Positions 32,695 to 42,842 of a stretch of DNA of 49,991 nucleotides are shown one piece after another. The notes beneath the pieces are model-generated. The model did no database searches and was not told where the DNA came from. It saw nothing but the letters and a program-made list of their open reading frames with translations. Positions within the stretch are counted from its first letter, which is position 1. Each line of letters begins with the position of its first letter. Made by a program: the position numbers and the translations under genes. The stretch is taken from positions 1 through 49,991 of the forward strand of contig JAYEKE010000030.1 of the NCBI GenBank assembly GCA_034660915.1, read 5' to 3'. The DNA is from Pseudomonadota bacterium (GTDB taxonomy: Bacteria; Desulfobacterota; Anaeroferrophillalia; Anaeroferrophillales; Anaeroferrophillaceae).

Positions 32695-34473
32695 ATGAAT
32701 CATATTGGTTTTAAGGTTTCCGGTAGATCGCATACCTGCGGTGAGCTGCGCCATGTAAATATCGGCAGTCGGGTTATGCTGGCTGGCTGGGTACAGAACT
32801 GGCGGGATCATGGTGGAGTGGTCTTTGTGGATTTGCGGGATCGTTATGGTTTGACCCAAGTGGTTTTCAACCCTGAGATTTCATTGGGGTCCCATAAACT
32901 GGCCCATTCCGTGCGCAGTGAATTTGTCCTGCAGGTGGAGGGGGAGGTGGCTGCCCGTCCGGAGGGGACGGTGAATGAAAATCTGGCAACGGGTGAAATT
33001 GAGATTATTGTTGACCAGGTAAAAGTACTTAACCAGGCGAAAACCCCGCCCTTCATGGCGGATGATCCCGGAGACATTTCGGAGATTTTGCGGCTCCAAT
33101 ATCGTTATCTTGATCTGCGGCGACCGGCCATGCAGCAGGCGATGATTTTCCGCCACCGGCTGACCAGCCTGGTGCGGTCATTTTTAGATGAACGTGGGTT
33201 CCTGGATCTGGAAACGCCCATGCTGACAAAAAGCACTCCGGAAGGAGCCCGAGACTACCTGGTTCCCAGTCGTACCAATCCGGGAGAGTTCTTTGCCCTG
33301 CCTCAGTCCCCCCAGCTTTTTAAACAATTATTGATGGTTTCCGGATTCGATCGTTATTTTCAGATTGTCAAATGCTTTCGGGATGAAGACCTGCGGGCTG
33401 ACCGGCAGCCGGAATTTACCCAGATCGATATGGAGATGTCTTTTGTTGAACCCGGGGATATTATTGTTCTGATTGAAGAATTGATGACGGAAATCTTTAA
33501 GCGCCTGCTTGATATTGAGCTGCCGGCATCGTTTCAGCAATTGACCTATGAACAGGCTATGGCTGACTACGGTCTTGATGCTCCAGACCTGCGTTTTGAG
33601 CTGAAATTGATTGATCTGGGGAAAGTGTTTGCCGCCAGTGGCTTTAAGGTTTTCCGTTCGGTGTTGGATGGCGGTGGCATTATCAAAGGTCTTAACCTGA
33701 AGGGTGGAGCAACACTCTCCAGGAAGGAAATCGATGACCTGCTGGATGTGGTGAAAGTATATGGGGCCAAGGGTCTGGCCTGGATTAAGATCACGGCGGA
33801 TGGCTGGCAGTCGCCGATCGTCAAATTTTTCAGTGAGCCGGAGGTTGAAGCACTGAAAGATGCCATGCAGGTAGAAGCTGGAGATCTTTTGCTGTTTGTT
33901 GCCGATCAGCCGGCCATAGTCAATGAATCCCTGGGGCGATTGCGATTGCATCTGGCTAAAATGATGAATCTTATTGATGAACAGCAGTTTTCTTTTTGTT
34001 GGGTAACTCATTTTCCCTTATTGGAATATGACGGCAAGGAAAAAAGGCATGTGGCTATCCACCATCCATTTACCGCGCCTCTGGATGAAGATATTCCTTT
34101 GTTGCAGACAGACCCCGGTGCGGTTCGTTCTAAGGCCTATGATCTGGTGCTGAACGGCATCGAAATCGGTGGTGGCAGCATCAGGATCCATGATTCAAAC
34201 CTGCAGGAACGGATTTTTACCCTTCTGCAGATCGGTCCGGAGGAGGCCCGGAAAAAATTTGGTTTCCTGCTGGATGCTCTTGAGTATGGGGCACCGCCAC
34301 ACGGAGGGATTGCTTTTGGCCTTGATCGCATGGTGATGTTATTGCTGCGTCTGCCATCCATCCGTGACGTTATTGCTTTCCCCAAAACTCAGAAGGCTAC
34401 CTGCTTGATGACTGGAGCTCCAACTGCTGTTGGCAGCCGGCAATTGAGGGAACTGGCGATAAAACTGACGTAA
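32695..34473 (+). CDS. aspS: Aspartyl-tRNA synthetase
   Basis: 592 residues, the bacterial-size class II synthetase. The N-terminal OB-fold anticodon domain is followed by the catalytic core with [12 protein letters not shown], motif 2 region [23 protein letters not shown] and motif 3 [14 protein letters not shown]. The bacterial GAD insertion lies between these blocks (about 280-420), and HHPFTAP precedes motif 3. It charges tRNA-Asp, and possibly tRNA-Asn if the enzyme is non-discriminating, which I cannot decide from these motifs. Start at an ATG with GGGAGAAAAG upstream. Its neighbours are a tRNA and repeats. Confidence 0.97.
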   Translation: MNHIGFKVSGRSHTCGELRHVNIGSRVMLAGWVQNWRDHGGVVFVDLRDRYGLTQVVFNPEISLGSHKLAHSVRSEFVLQVEGEVAARPEGTVNENLATGEIEIIVDQVKVLNQAKTPPFMADDPGDISEILRLQYRYLDLRRPAMQQAMIFRHRLTSLVRSFLDERGFLDLETPMLTKSTPEGARDYLVPSRTNPGEFFALPQSPQLFKQLLMVSGFDRYFQIVKCFRDEDLRADRQPEFTQIDMEMSFVEPGDIIVLIEELMTEIFKRLLDIELPASFQQLTYEQAMADYGLDAPDLRFELKLIDLGKVFAASGFKVFRSVLDGGGIIKGLNLKGGATLSRKEIDDLLDVVKVYGAKGLAWIKITADGWQSPIVKFFSEPEVEALKDAMQVEAGDLLLFVADQPAIVNESLGRLRLHLAKMMNLIDEQQFSFCWVTHFPLLEYDGKEKRHVAIHHPFTAPLDEDIPLLQTDPGAVRSKAYDLVLNGIEIGGGSIRIHDSNLQERIFTLLQIGPEEARKKFGFLLDALEYGAPPHGGIAFGLDRMVMLLLRLPSIRDVIAFPKTQKATCLMTGAPTAVGSRQLRELAIKLT

Positions 34474-34657
34474 AGGCGAAAGGCTAAAGGTTAAAGGTTA
34501 AAGGATACACGGGATCGGGGACAGTACTTTAGTGCTGTCCCCATGCGAAGCAGGGCGAAGCAAAAGTGCAAATCTGTTCCGTGAGAGGGCGAAGCTAAGG
34601 TTCCTTGTACCGTACACCTTGTACCATACACCATTCGTTTACTGTACGCTGCAATGG
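34474..34657 (+). repeat. REP-like hairpin and 59-bp dispersed repeat, copy 2
   Basis: The stretch holds an AAAGGTTA-type tandem (about 34482-34503), an 11-of-12-bp hairpin at 34517-34542 with GGGGACAG arms, two GGGCGAAGC words, and at 34599-34657 the reverse complement of the 59-bp sequence found at 27818-27876. The GGGGACAG hairpin has a cousin at 45788-45812. No coding region is seen between 34474 and 34722. Confidence 0.75.
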
Positions 34658-34722
34658 TGAAGGTTGCAGTATAAGGTCGAAGACGGCTTTTTTACGACGC
34701 TATCAATTGATGGAGGAATTTT

Positions 34723-35982
34723 ATGGGACAGACCCTGGTGGAAAAGGTTTTATCAGCCCATGCCGGGCGAGCGTTACAGGCTGGAGATATGGCAGTCTGT
34801 AATGTTGATGTGTGTCTGACTCAGGATGGTACCGGGCCCCTGGCCGTGCGGCAGATTGAAAAACTGGGGATTGAAGGGGTTAAAAATCCGGAGAAAACGG
34901 TACTGTTTATTGATCATGCGGCTCCAAGCCCCAGCAAAGAGTTATCCAATGACCATATGTTATTGCGTGCCTTTGCCGAAAAAACCGGTAGCCGGCTTTC
35001 TGAAATTGGTGATGGTGTCTGTCACCAGGTGATTATGGAAAAATACCTGAATCCGGGAGAACTTTTAATTGGTGCTGATTCGCATACCTGCACCGGTGGT
35101 GCCATTGGTGCCTTTGCCACCGGAATGGGTTCAACTGATGTGGCGGTGGGAATGGTTTTGGGAAAAACCTGGCTGCGGGTTCCTGAAACGTTGAAATTTA
35201 TAATTAGCGGAACTTTGCCGCCGGGAGTTTATTCCAAGGATATTATTTTACATATCATCGGTATGATCGGAGCCGATGGAGCGACCTATAAATCAATGGA
35301 ATTTGCCGGGGAGACCATTGAACGGATGACGGTTCCCGAAAGAATGGTGCTTTCAAATATGGCGGTTGAGGCCGGAGCCAAGTGCGGGCTGATTGCCAGT
35401 GATGAGATGACCGGCAAATTTATGGAGGAAATGGGGCGTAAGGAATTTTTTAAGCCGATCAAGGCGGATACTGATGCCGTTTATGAGCGCGTTTATAAAC
35501 TCAATGTCGCCGAAATCAGCCCCACGGTTTCCTTTCCTCATACGGTTGATAATACCAGACCCATTGATCATGATGATTGCCGGGATATTTCCATCCAGCA
35601 GGTTTTTATCGGCACTTGCACTAATGGTCGTATCGAGGACCTGCGGATTGCCGCTGCGATGCTCAAAGGGCGGAAGGTACATCATGGGACCCGCTTGATT
35701 GTGACCCCGGCTTCCCGGCGGGTATATGGACAGGCTCTGCGGGAAGGACTGTTGGAAATATTCAATGATGCCGGAGCTTCAATCAATACCCCGGGTTGTG
35801 GTGCCTGTGTCGGGGTTCATCAGGGAATTCTTGGTGATGGAGAACGCTGTCTGGCAACCCAGAACCGTAATTTTCAAGGACGAATGGGCAATGTCAAGGG
35901 CTTCATTTATCTGGGATCGCCAGCGACAGCCGCGGCGACGTCCTTGGCCGGGAAACTGGTTGATCCGCGAAAATATCTTTAA
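34723..35982 (+). CDS. leuC: Large subunit of an aconitase-family hydratase (3-isopropylmalate dehydratase/homoaconitase type)
   Basis: 419 residues, start with GGAGG eight bases upstream. The [4Fe-4S] cysteines are Cys299 (GTCTNGR), Cys359 and Cys362 (TPGCGACVG). Other family blocks are IGADSHTCTGGAIGAFATGMGSTDVA and the N-terminal LVEKVLSAHAG. The 419-residue size is that of the archaeal-type LeuC/HacA branch, which includes isopropylmalate and homoaconitate isomerases. The small subunit follows 14 bp downstream. Unusually, the gene after the pair is isocitrate dehydrogenase, not leuB, so a role as an aconitase deserves testing. The leuC symbol reflects the family, not a proven substrate. 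Confidence 0.85.
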   Translation: MGQTLVEKVLSAHAGRALQAGDMAVCNVDVCLTQDGTGPLAVRQIEKLGIEGVKNPEKTVLFIDHAAPSPSKELSNDHMLLRAFAEKTGSRLSEIGDGVCHQVIMEKYLNPGELLIGADSHTCTGGAIGAFATGMGSTDVAVGMVLGKTWLRVPETLKFIISGTLPPGVYSKDIILHIIGMIGADGATYKSMEFAGETIERMTVPERMVLSNMAVEAGAKCGLIASDEMTGKFMEEMGRKEFFKPIKADTDAVYERVYKLNVAEISPTVSFPHTVDNTRPIDHDDCRDISIQQVFIGTCTNGRIEDLRIAAAMLKGRKVHHGTRLIVTPASRRVYGQALREGLLEIFNDAGASINTPGCGACVGVHQGILGDGERCLATQNRNFQGRMGNVKGFIYLGSPATAAATSLAGKLVDPRKYL

Positions 35983-35996
35983 GACAGGAGAATACT

Positions 35997-36491
35997 ATGT
36001 TGAAGGGAAAAGCCTGGTTATTTGGTGATGATATAAGTACCGATCATATAGCTCCGGGACGTCTGTTTCACTTGCGTTCCAATCTGCCGGAGCTGGCTGA
36101 GCATGTACTGGAAGATGCACGACCGGAGTTTGCGGGAAAAATGGCCAAAGGTGATTTTGTCATCGGTGGCCGGAATTTTGGCCTCGGTTCCAGCCGGGAG
36201 CATGCGCCGACCATTATCGCACTGGCTGGTGTCAGTGCAGTTGTCGCAAAATCGTTTGCCCGGATATTTTTTCGTAATGCTATTAATGTGGGGCTGCCGG
36301 TCATTATCTGTGATACCGATCGTATTAAAGAAGGTGATCAGCTGGAAGCTGATCTGGAAAAGGGAGTTTTTAAGAATATTACCCAGGGGTACGAAGAATC
36401 ATTTCCGGCACTGCCACCGGTGATGACGGCGATTTTGGCGGAAGGCGGGTTGGTTCCATATGTGCAGAAGCACGGAGATCTGGCAATCTGA
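35997..36491 (+). CDS. leuD: Small subunit of an aconitase-family hydratase (LeuD/HacB type)
   Basis: 164 residues, the swivelling domain of the aconitase family as a separate subunit. It starts GKAWLFGDDISTDHIAPGR and contains VIGGRNFGLGSSREHAPTIIALAGVSAVVAKSFARIFFRNAINVGLP. The substrate-reading loop after the GDDISTD block is FHLRSN with Arg27. In methanogen homologues an Arg in this loop (YLRT) goes with the tricarboxylate substrate, whereas the isopropylmalate type has YLVY. This hints at a citrate- or homocitrate-like substrate. It pairs with the gene 14 bp upstream. Confidence 0.85.
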   Translation: MLKGKAWLFGDDISTDHIAPGRLFHLRSNLPELAEHVLEDARPEFAGKMAKGDFVIGGRNFGLGSSREHAPTIIALAGVSAVVAKSFARIFFRNAINVGLPVIICDTDRIKEGDQLEADLEKGVFKNITQGYEESFPALPPVMTAILAEGGLVPYVQKHGDLAI

Positions 36492-36530
36492 AGGCTGAGT
36501 TGAAAAATGGCCTTTTTGCGTAAAACTCTA

Positions 36531-36767
36531 TTGATAACTCAACTTTCTGAGTTGCATTGCCAGGGATATATTGGCAGGATGTTCGGGCTTGGCTCGTAGC
36601 GGTATTGGCCGCCGAACGAATCACACGATGTGATTCGCGGCGGACGCCTCGGAAGCCGGCCATGGACGGCCGGCGAGAATGAGCGAGAGCCATGCCGGAA
36701 CATCCACGGATATTTTTTGAGATTTCTTGCAGCGTTTTTAGAGTAACTCAAAAAGTTGAGTTGATAA
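36531..36767 (+). mobile_element. MITE-like palindromic element, copy C, with TTGATAA flanks
   Basis: The element (36538-36760, 223 bp) has ends CTCAACTTT / AAAGTTGAG and TTGATAA directly repeated on both sides (36531-36537, 36761-36767). The 129-bp core (36577-36705) matches the other copies at all but one or two positions. It lies between the hydratase genes and icd and begins 47 bp after the LeuD-type stop. No protein is encoded. Confidence 0.85.
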
Positions 36768-36808
36768 GTTTCTAACGTAGATAAATGGTTTTTTTTAAGG
36801 AGAACTGA

Positions 36809-38041
36809 ATGTCTGATCAAAATATTCCAGGAACGTTGATTACGTATCAGAATGGTGAATACCTGGTTGCGGATGATCCGATTATTGGTTTCATCGAAGG
36901 CGACGGCATCGGTCCTGATATCTGGCGGGCAACCCGGCCGGTTCTTGATGCAGCCGTGGCCAGGGCTTATGGGGGGCGCCGGCAGATTGCCTGGAAGCCA
37001 CTCCTGGTGGGTGAAAAAGCCTATCAGAAAACCGGCTCTTATCTCCCTCCTGAGGCGCTGGAAGAAATCAAAAAATACCGGGTGGCTATCAAAGGTCCCT
37101 TGTCAACCCCGGTGGGCGGCGGAATCCGCAGTCTCAACGTGGCCCTGCGGCAATATTTTGATTTGTATGCCTGTATGCGTCCGGTTTGCTATTATGATGG
37201 AGTTCCCAACCCGATGAAGCATCCGGAGCTTCTGGACGTGGTGATTTTCCGGGAGAATACCGAAGATGTCTATGCCGGAATTGAATGGGAGTCAGGTTCT
37301 CCTGAAGCGGAAAAATTGATTGCTTTTCTGCGGGATCAATTGGGGGCCGACATTCGTCCGGAATCAGGAATCGGTATTAAGCCAATGAGTCCTTCAGGCA
37401 GTAAGCGTCTGGTACGTAAAGCGATCGAATATGCCATTGAACATCAGGTGCGGGTGGTGACTTTGGTGCATAAGGGGAATATCATGAAATTCACCGAGGG
37501 TGCCTTCCGTCAGTGGGGTTATGAAGTGGCCCGGGATGAATTTGCTGATCAGGTGATTACCGAGGAGGATTTGTATGCAAACTATGATGGTGTCCTGCCA
37601 ACTGGGAAGATACTCTTAAATGACCGGATTGCAGATGCTATTTTCCAGCAGCTTCTGCTGCGCCCGGCTGAATATGAAGTGCTGGCAACCCCCAATCTGA
37701 ACGGCGACTATCTTTCTGATGCCTGCGCGGCCCAGGTGGGTGGGCTGGGAATGGCTCCGGGGGCCAATATTGGTGACGGAATCGCTATTTTTGAAGCAAC
37801 CCACGGCACGGCCCCCAAATATGCCGGTTTGGACAAAGTGAACCCCGGGTCGCTCATTCTTTCAGGTAAGATGATGCTGGACATGCTGGGTTGGCCGGAG
37901 GCGGCGGAAATGGTTGAAAAGGCGTTGCAACAGGCCATCATCAACAAGAAAGTTACCTATGATCTGGCCAGGCAAATGGATGGGGCTCAAGAAGTTGGCT
38001 GCCGGGCCTTCGGTGAGCAGATTATCTCGTGTATGTCTTGA
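36809..38041 (+). CDS. icd: NADP-dependent isocitrate dehydrogenase
   Basis: 410 residues, start with AAGGAGAA upstream. It oxidises isocitrate to 2-oxoglutarate. The E. coli-type residues are visible: [11 protein letters not shown], the substrate/phosphorylation loop [51 protein letters not shown], and the NADP-selecting [17 protein letters not shown] with the Lys-Tyr pair. Length is close to the E. coli enzyme. It follows a LeuCD-type hydratase, separated only by the mobile element. A good terminator follows. Confidence 0.93.
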   Translation: MSDQNIPGTLITYQNGEYLVADDPIIGFIEGDGIGPDIWRATRPVLDAAVARAYGGRRQIAWKPLLVGEKAYQKTGSYLPPEALEEIKKYRVAIKGPLSTPVGGGIRSLNVALRQYFDLYACMRPVCYYDGVPNPMKHPELLDVVIFRENTEDVYAGIEWESGSPEAEKLIAFLRDQLGADIRPESGIGIKPMSPSGSKRLVRKAIEYAIEHQVRVVTLVHKGNIMKFTEGAFRQWGYEVARDEFADQVITEEDLYANYDGVLPTGKILLNDRIADAIFQQLLLRPAEYEVLATPNLNGDYLSDACAAQVGGLGMAPGANIGDGIAIFEATHGTAPKYAGLDKVNPGSLILSGKMMLDMLGWPEAAEMVEKALQQAIINKKVTYDLARQMDGAQEVGCRAFGEQIISCMS

Positions 38042-38119
38042 TGGATTTTATCCGGGCTTCAGTCTTTCCCCGGTAGCTGAGCTGCTTAGTTATTAAACAT
38101 CATATTTGACAAAGTTGGT

Positions 38120-38159
38120 CCCACCGGCTAGATTAATCATAAGCTGGTGGGGCTTTTTT
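38120..38159 (+). terminator. Rho-independent terminator after icd
   Basis: A stem of 10 bp with one mismatch (38120-38129 with 38142-38151) and a 12-nt loop, followed by six T residues at 38154-38159. It sits 78 bp after the icd stop. It also rules out the more upstream starts of the next gene. Confidence 0.85.
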
Positions 38160-38212
38160 GGTTCTGCTGGACAACAGGGAGTAAAAAAGAAAGTACGAGA
38201 AAACTGCAGGGT

Positions 38213-41200
38213 ATGTCTGATATTTTTACCGCCCATTCATTAAACCCCCGATATCTGCTTATCGCCGGGATCTCATTTGGCTATCTGCTTCTTCTTTTTG
38301 CCGTGGCTTTCTATGCTGACCGGCGTGAAGCTCTGGGGAAAAGTATTGTTTCCAATCCCTATATTTATGCCATGAGCCTGGCAGTTTACTGCTCATCCTG
38401 GACTTTTTACGGCAGTGTCGGTGAGGCCGCCAATACCGGCTTCAAGTTTTTGACCATTTACATCGGCCCGACCCTGACCGCTTTTTCCTGGTGGTTTATT
38501 CTCCGCAAGATGATCCGCATAAGCCACGAAAACAACATTACTTCCATTGCCGACTTTCTCAGTTCCCGTTACGGTAAATGTCCACGCTTGGGAGCTTTGG
38601 TGACCGTTTTTGCGATTGTCGGCATTATGCCCTATATTGCCTTGCAGTTGAAAGCTATTTCCACAACTTTTGATATTCTGGTGCATGCTTCTTCACAATC
38701 GGAGATAACTCCCATGACTATTGTCGGCTTGCCGACCATGGCTCTTGCACACAAATACCCCTTTTTTTATGATACTGCTTTTTATGTCTCCCTGGTAATG
38801 GCTCTTTTTGGCATTTTTTTTGGTGCCCGTCATCTGGACGCTGCCGAAAAACATGAGGGAATGGTTGCTGCCGTAGCCTTGGAGTCAATAGTGAAATTGG
38901 CGGCATTTCTCATGGTGGGGATATTTGTAACCTATGGCATGTTTGATGGATTTAAAGATATCCTTGATCAGATCAGCCACAATGACCTTTATAAACACCT
39001 GCTGCTGATTAATACTAGTCGTGCGAACAGCTACCAGTCATGGTTTACTATGGTGGTACTCTCCATGGCGGCGATCATATTTCTGCCCCGTCAGTTTCAT
39101 ATGGCAGTGATTGAAAATCATGAAGAAAAGCATGTTAAAATAGCCATGTGTCTCCTCCCTCTGTATCTTTTTCTGATCAACCTGTTTGTCATTCCTATTG
39201 CTTTTGGCGGTTTGTTGAAGATAGGCGGGCTTGCCTCCATGGCTGATACCTATGTGCTGACCCTGCCGCTGCTCCGTTCTAAAATGAGCTTATCAATCCT
39301 GGTGTTCATTGGCGGCTTGTCAGCTGCCACCGGCATGGTGGTGGTTTCATCCGTTACCCTGAGTACCATGCTGCTGAACAGCCTGATCATGCCGATATTT
39401 CTGGCCCTTAAAATCAAGGCTGACCTGTCCGGCTGGCTGATTCAGATTAAACGATTGGGTATCCTGCTGGTCATTTTACTGGGTTATGTCTTTTTTCGCC
39501 TGATTGGTGAATCATATATGCTGGTTAATATGGGGCTCATTTCATTCTCAGCCGCCATCCAGTTTGCCCCGGCAATCATTGGGGGTTTGTATTGGAAGGG
39601 AGGGACCCGCTACGGAGCTATGAGCGGGATTTCTCTGGGCTTTTTTTTCTGGGTTTATACCCTGTTAATCCCCGCATTTATTCGTTCAGGATGGCTGTCG
39701 GCTTCCCTTCTGCTGGATGGCCCTTTTCATATATGGTGGTTGAAGCCGACGGAATTGTTTGGCCTGGTGGGATTTGATTTATATTCCCATGCCCTGTTCT
39801 GGTCTTTGACCGCCAATGTTATTGCTTATTTTACGGTTTCTCTCCTCGGTTCCCAGGAAGATATTGATCGGCGGCAGGCAGAGAAATTTGTTGACGTTTT
39901 TCGACCTACCGTTGATCGCTTTATTCGTGAAAAGCGCTATGCCAATTTCCCGGCTTTGTCTGAGCTTGAAAAGATGATGGCCAAATTCATCGGCAGGGAA
40001 AGAGCACATAAGACCCTGGTTGACTTTTTTGGCACCGAAGATTTTACTGATAAGCTGGCAGAGATGAGTGATCAGGCCCGGATGGAGTTGGCATTACTGA
40101 TTGAACGAAGTCTTGGGGGTTCAGTCGGTTCATCAGCAGCCAGGCTGATTTGTGATAATTATATGAAAACCAAGGGTTCGGAGATGGAAGATGTCTTTGA
40201 TATCTTCGGCAAAATATCTCTCTCACTGGAAGCCAGTCAGGAAGAGTTGCAACACCGGGTTAAAGAAATGTCGGTATTATACGATGCCAGCCGATTGGTT
40301 GCCTCAACTCTGGATATTGACCAGGTTATGGAGAATATCCTTGATTTACTGATGGATAAATTCGAGGTGGATAATTGTTCCATTCGTCTGCTTGATGATG
40401 ATGGTATGCTGCGGATAAAACATCAGCGGGGCCTGCGTCCTGAATTTGTCAAAACCGCTGAACGACGGCCAACGATGGAATGCTATTCAGGAGAATGCTT
40501 TTTGACCGGCAAGGTAATCTATCTGCCGGATGCTGAAAAAATCAGTAAACCATTATCCACTAATTTGATTACCAAACAGGGGAACAAGTCTTTTGTCCAG
40601 GCGCCAATTATATCCGAGCATAAGATTGTCGGGGTGTTAACTGCCGCATCAATAAAGGAAAAAGGATATTTTTCAGAAAAGTTTATGGATTTGTTCGAAA
40701 CTATAGCCCGGCAGTTAGGGGTGGCAATAGAAAGTGCCAGGCTATATGACAAGCTGGCAAAATTTAATAAGGAACTGGGAGTAAAGGTGGCTGAACGGAC
40801 CATTGAGCTGGAGCGCAAATCGATGGAATTGGAAGAAGCCAACAAAGAATTGAAAGTGCTGGACCAGCTTAAATCAGAGTTTCTGGCCAATATGTCCCAT
40901 GAATTGCGCACGCCGATGAATTCCATTATCGGTTACACTCAATTATTGCTTGATGGGGTTGATGGGCCGATTAATGATGATCAGAAAGAAAGCATGGAGA
41001 AAGTGGAACGAAATGCTGAACATCTGCTTTCCCTGATTAATGATATTCTTGATTTGTCAAAGATAGAAGCCGGCAAGATGGTGCTTGAACTGAAGCCCCT
41101 GTCCCTGGAGGTTGTCGTAAACGATACGGTTGACACCATCGCGCCGTTGGCGGAAGATAAACAACAAAAACTGGTTGTTGAAGTTGCGGCTGATCTGCCG

Positions 41201-42460
41201 CAAATTATGGCTGACGCGGATAAACTCCGGCAGATATTGATTAATCTGTTGAATAACGCGATCAAATTTACTTCCCGCAATGGGATTATTACCCTGAATG
41301 CTGATTTCTGGCAGGGCATCTCTCCTGCCGGTCTTGATCCCGAAAAAGATTATCTATTAATCTCGGTAAAAGACACCGGCATCGGGATTAAAAAGGAAGA
41401 CCTGGACCGTCTGTTTGGTGAGTTCATCCAAATTGACGCCTCGGCCAGTCGGAAATATGGCGGTACCGGTCTGGGCTTAAGTATTACCAGGCGATTGGTG
41501 GAAATGCATCATGGTGACATCTGGGTTGAGAGTGAATATGGCAAAGGCTCCACTTTTTCATTTGTTATCCCTTTTGCCGAACCTCTGCCGGCAGAAATGA
41601 TGAAGAAGATGACCGAAAAACAGGTGCTTGATACTCCTGTGGCAGGAGAAGTTTTTGATTCTGAGGTAGTCACCGGGTTGACCGATGAGGTAAAAGAAAG
41701 TAAACGGGAATTAAATAAAATGATTGTTACGGTTGCCAGTGATCCTGATCGTTCCCGTACCATTCAACGTTATCTTGGTGATGCAGGTTTTACCGCGGTG
41801 GCCTCATTCGGCCTGGAAGAGGCGTTGGCGAAGATTATAGAAGACAAACCGTTTTTGCTGGTAGTCGACCTTAGTTTTTATTTGAGTCGGGGCTGGCAAT
41901 TAATCCAGGGGCTGAAAGATGATCAGGAACTGGATAATATTCCTATTATTATTGTTTCTTTACAAAACCAGGATGAAGGTCTGATTATTGGCCCGGATGG
42001 TTATTTTATCAAACCGTTGAGCAAGGATGACATAGAGGTTCAGATCGGGAAAGTACTTGATGACTCGAAAATCAGTGGAGATGTTTTGATTGTCGATGAT
42101 GAGCCATTCGCGGTTGATCTGGAGAGGAAGATTATAGCGGAAATGGGCTTGGAGGTGCGTACGGCCTTCAGTGGCCGGGAGGCCATGGCAAAGTTACAGG
42201 AAAAAGCCCCCGGCCTGGTTATCCTGGATTTGATGATGCCGGAGATTGATGGTTTTCAGGTGGCTGAATACATGAAATCGGAAGGAAGACTGCGGCAGAT
42301 TCCCATTATTGTGGTAACGGCTAAAGATCTTGATCCACAAGAGATTATCCAGTTGAAAAATCAAGTGAATAAGGTTATCAAAAAAGGGGTTAATATGCGA
42401 GATTTGTTATTATCGGAAGTTGATAAATGGTTTGCCCAGCAGGGAAAAGAAGATGGATGA
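38213..42460 (+). CDS. CbrA-like hybrid sensor kinase with a sodium/solute symporter domain
   Basis: 1415 residues from the ATG at 38213; earlier in-frame starts overlap the terminator. Residues about 10-545 form a 12-14 segment membrane domain of the SSF (sodium:solute symporter) family. Then comes a helical linker, a GAF domain at about 688-860 ([28 protein letters not shown]), a coiled coil, HisKA with His896 in [20 protein letters not shown], and the HATPase with [15 protein letters not shown] and [15 protein letters not shown]. Two receiver domains end the chain (Asp1219 in LVVDLSF, Asp1339 in [12 protein letters not shown]). Such kinases link solute transport or nutrient status to gene control. 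The next two genes are partners. Confidence 0.92.
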   Translation: MSDIFTAHSLNPRYLLIAGISFGYLLLLFAVAFYADRREALGKSIVSNPYIYAMSLAVYCSSWTFYGSVGEAANTGFKFLTIYIGPTLTAFSWWFILRKMIRISHENNITSIADFLSSRYGKCPRLGALVTVFAIVGIMPYIALQLKAISTTFDILVHASSQSEITPMTIVGLPTMALAHKYPFFYDTAFYVSLVMALFGIFFGARHLDAAEKHEGMVAAVALESIVKLAAFLMVGIFVTYGMFDGFKDILDQISHNDLYKHLLLINTSRANSYQSWFTMVVLSMAAIIFLPRQFHMAVIENHEEKHVKIAMCLLPLYLFLINLFVIPIAFGGLLKIGGLASMADTYVLTLPLLRSKMSLSILVFIGGLSAATGMVVVSSVTLSTMLLNSLIMPIFLALKIKADLSGWLIQIKRLGILLVILLGYVFFRLIGESYMLVNMGLISFSAAIQFAPAIIGGLYWKGGTRYGAMSGISLGFFFWVYTLLIPAFIRSGWLSASLLLDGPFHIWWLKPTELFGLVGFDLYSHALFWSLTANVIAYFTVSLLGSQEDIDRRQAEKFVDVFRPTVDRFIREKRYANFPALSELEKMMAKFIGRERAHKTLVDFFGTEDFTDKLAEMSDQARMELALLIERSLGGSVGSSAARLICDNYMKTKGSEMEDVFDIFGKISLSLEASQEELQHRVKEMSVLYDASRLVASTLDIDQVMENILDLLMDKFEVDNCSIRLLDDDGMLRIKHQRGLRPEFVKTAERRPTMECYSGECFLTGKVIYLPDAEKISKPLSTNLITKQGNKSFVQAPIISEHKIVGVLTAASIKEKGYFSEKFMDLFETIARQLGVAIESARLYDKLAKFNKELGVKVAERTIELERKSMELEEANKELKVLDQLKSEFLANMSHELRTPMNSIIGYTQLLLDGVDGPINDDQKESMEKVERNAEHLLSLINDILDLSKIEAGKMVLELKPLSLEVVVNDTVDTIAPLAEDKQQKLVVEVAADLPQIMADADKLRQILINLLNNAIKFTSRNGIITLNADFWQGISPAGLDPEKDYLLISVKDTGIGIKKEDLDRLFGEFIQIDASASRKYGGTGLGLSITRRLVEMHHGDIWVESEYGKGSTFSFVIPFAEPLPAEMMKKMTEKQVLDTPVAGEVFDSEVVTGLTDEVKESKRELNKMIVTVASDPDRSRTIQRYLGDAGFTAVASFGLEEALAKIIEDKPFLLVVDLSFYLSRGWQLIQGLKDDQELDNIPIIIVSLQNQDEGLIIGPDGYFIKPLSKDDIEVQIGKVLDDSKISGDVLIVDDEPFAVDLERKIIAEMGLEVRTAFSGREAMAKLQEKAPGLVILDLMMPEIDGFQVAEYMKSEGRLRQIPIIVVTAKDLDPQEIIQLKNQVNKVIKKGVNMRDLLLSEVDKWFAQQGKEDG

Positions 42461-42842
42461 TAAGCAGAAACAGGTGATTATGGCGGTTGAGGATAATGAG
42501 GATAATCGTGATTTGATTGTTAAAATTCTCAGCCATCGGGGTTATGATGTTATTGGAGTCAGTAACGGCAGCGAGGCCCTGGCCCGCCTGGCTGAGGTGG
42601 CGCCTGATCTTGTTTTAATGGATATCAATCTGCCCGGTATGGATGGCTACGAAGTAACCAGAAGGATTCGCGATAACGAAGTTTTTGCTAAGGTTCCCAT
42701 TGTCGCGCTTACCGCCCATGCCATGCACGGTGACCGGGAAAAAAGCCTGGCTGCCGGTTGTAACGCCTATGTGGCCAAACCCATTGATGTGCATACCTTT
42801 CCGGATATTATTGCCGGTCTGTTATCCGGGGAAAAGCGATGA
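42453..42842 (+). CDS. Single-domain response regulator (CheY/DivK-like)
   Basis: 129 residues from the ATG at 42453, which overlaps the kinase gene by 8 bp. One receiver domain only: the acidic pair in VEDNEDNRD, the phospho-acceptor Asp in [15 protein letters not shown], Thr in [11 protein letters not shown] and the Lys in YVAKPIDV. There is no output domain, so it acts by docking to another protein, probably in a relay with the upstream hybrid kinase and the downstream receiver-kinase. It overlaps the next gene by an ATGA junction. Confidence 0.93.
   Translation: MDDKQKQVIMAVEDNEDNRDLIVKILSHRGYDVIGVSNGSEALARLAEVAPDLVLMDINLPGMDGYEVTRRIRDNEVFAKVPIVALTAHAMHGDREKSLAAGCNAYVAKPIDVHTFPDIIAGLLSGEKR

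Noticed and set aside
36539-36820. Open reading frame on the minus strand beginning MFRHGSRSFSPAVHGRLP, present also at 13195-13446
   Set aside because: It lies inside the palindromic mobile element; its similarity between copies only reflects the conserved DNA core. It has no ribosome site and an arginine/proline-rich composition typical of read-through of GC-rich palindromes.
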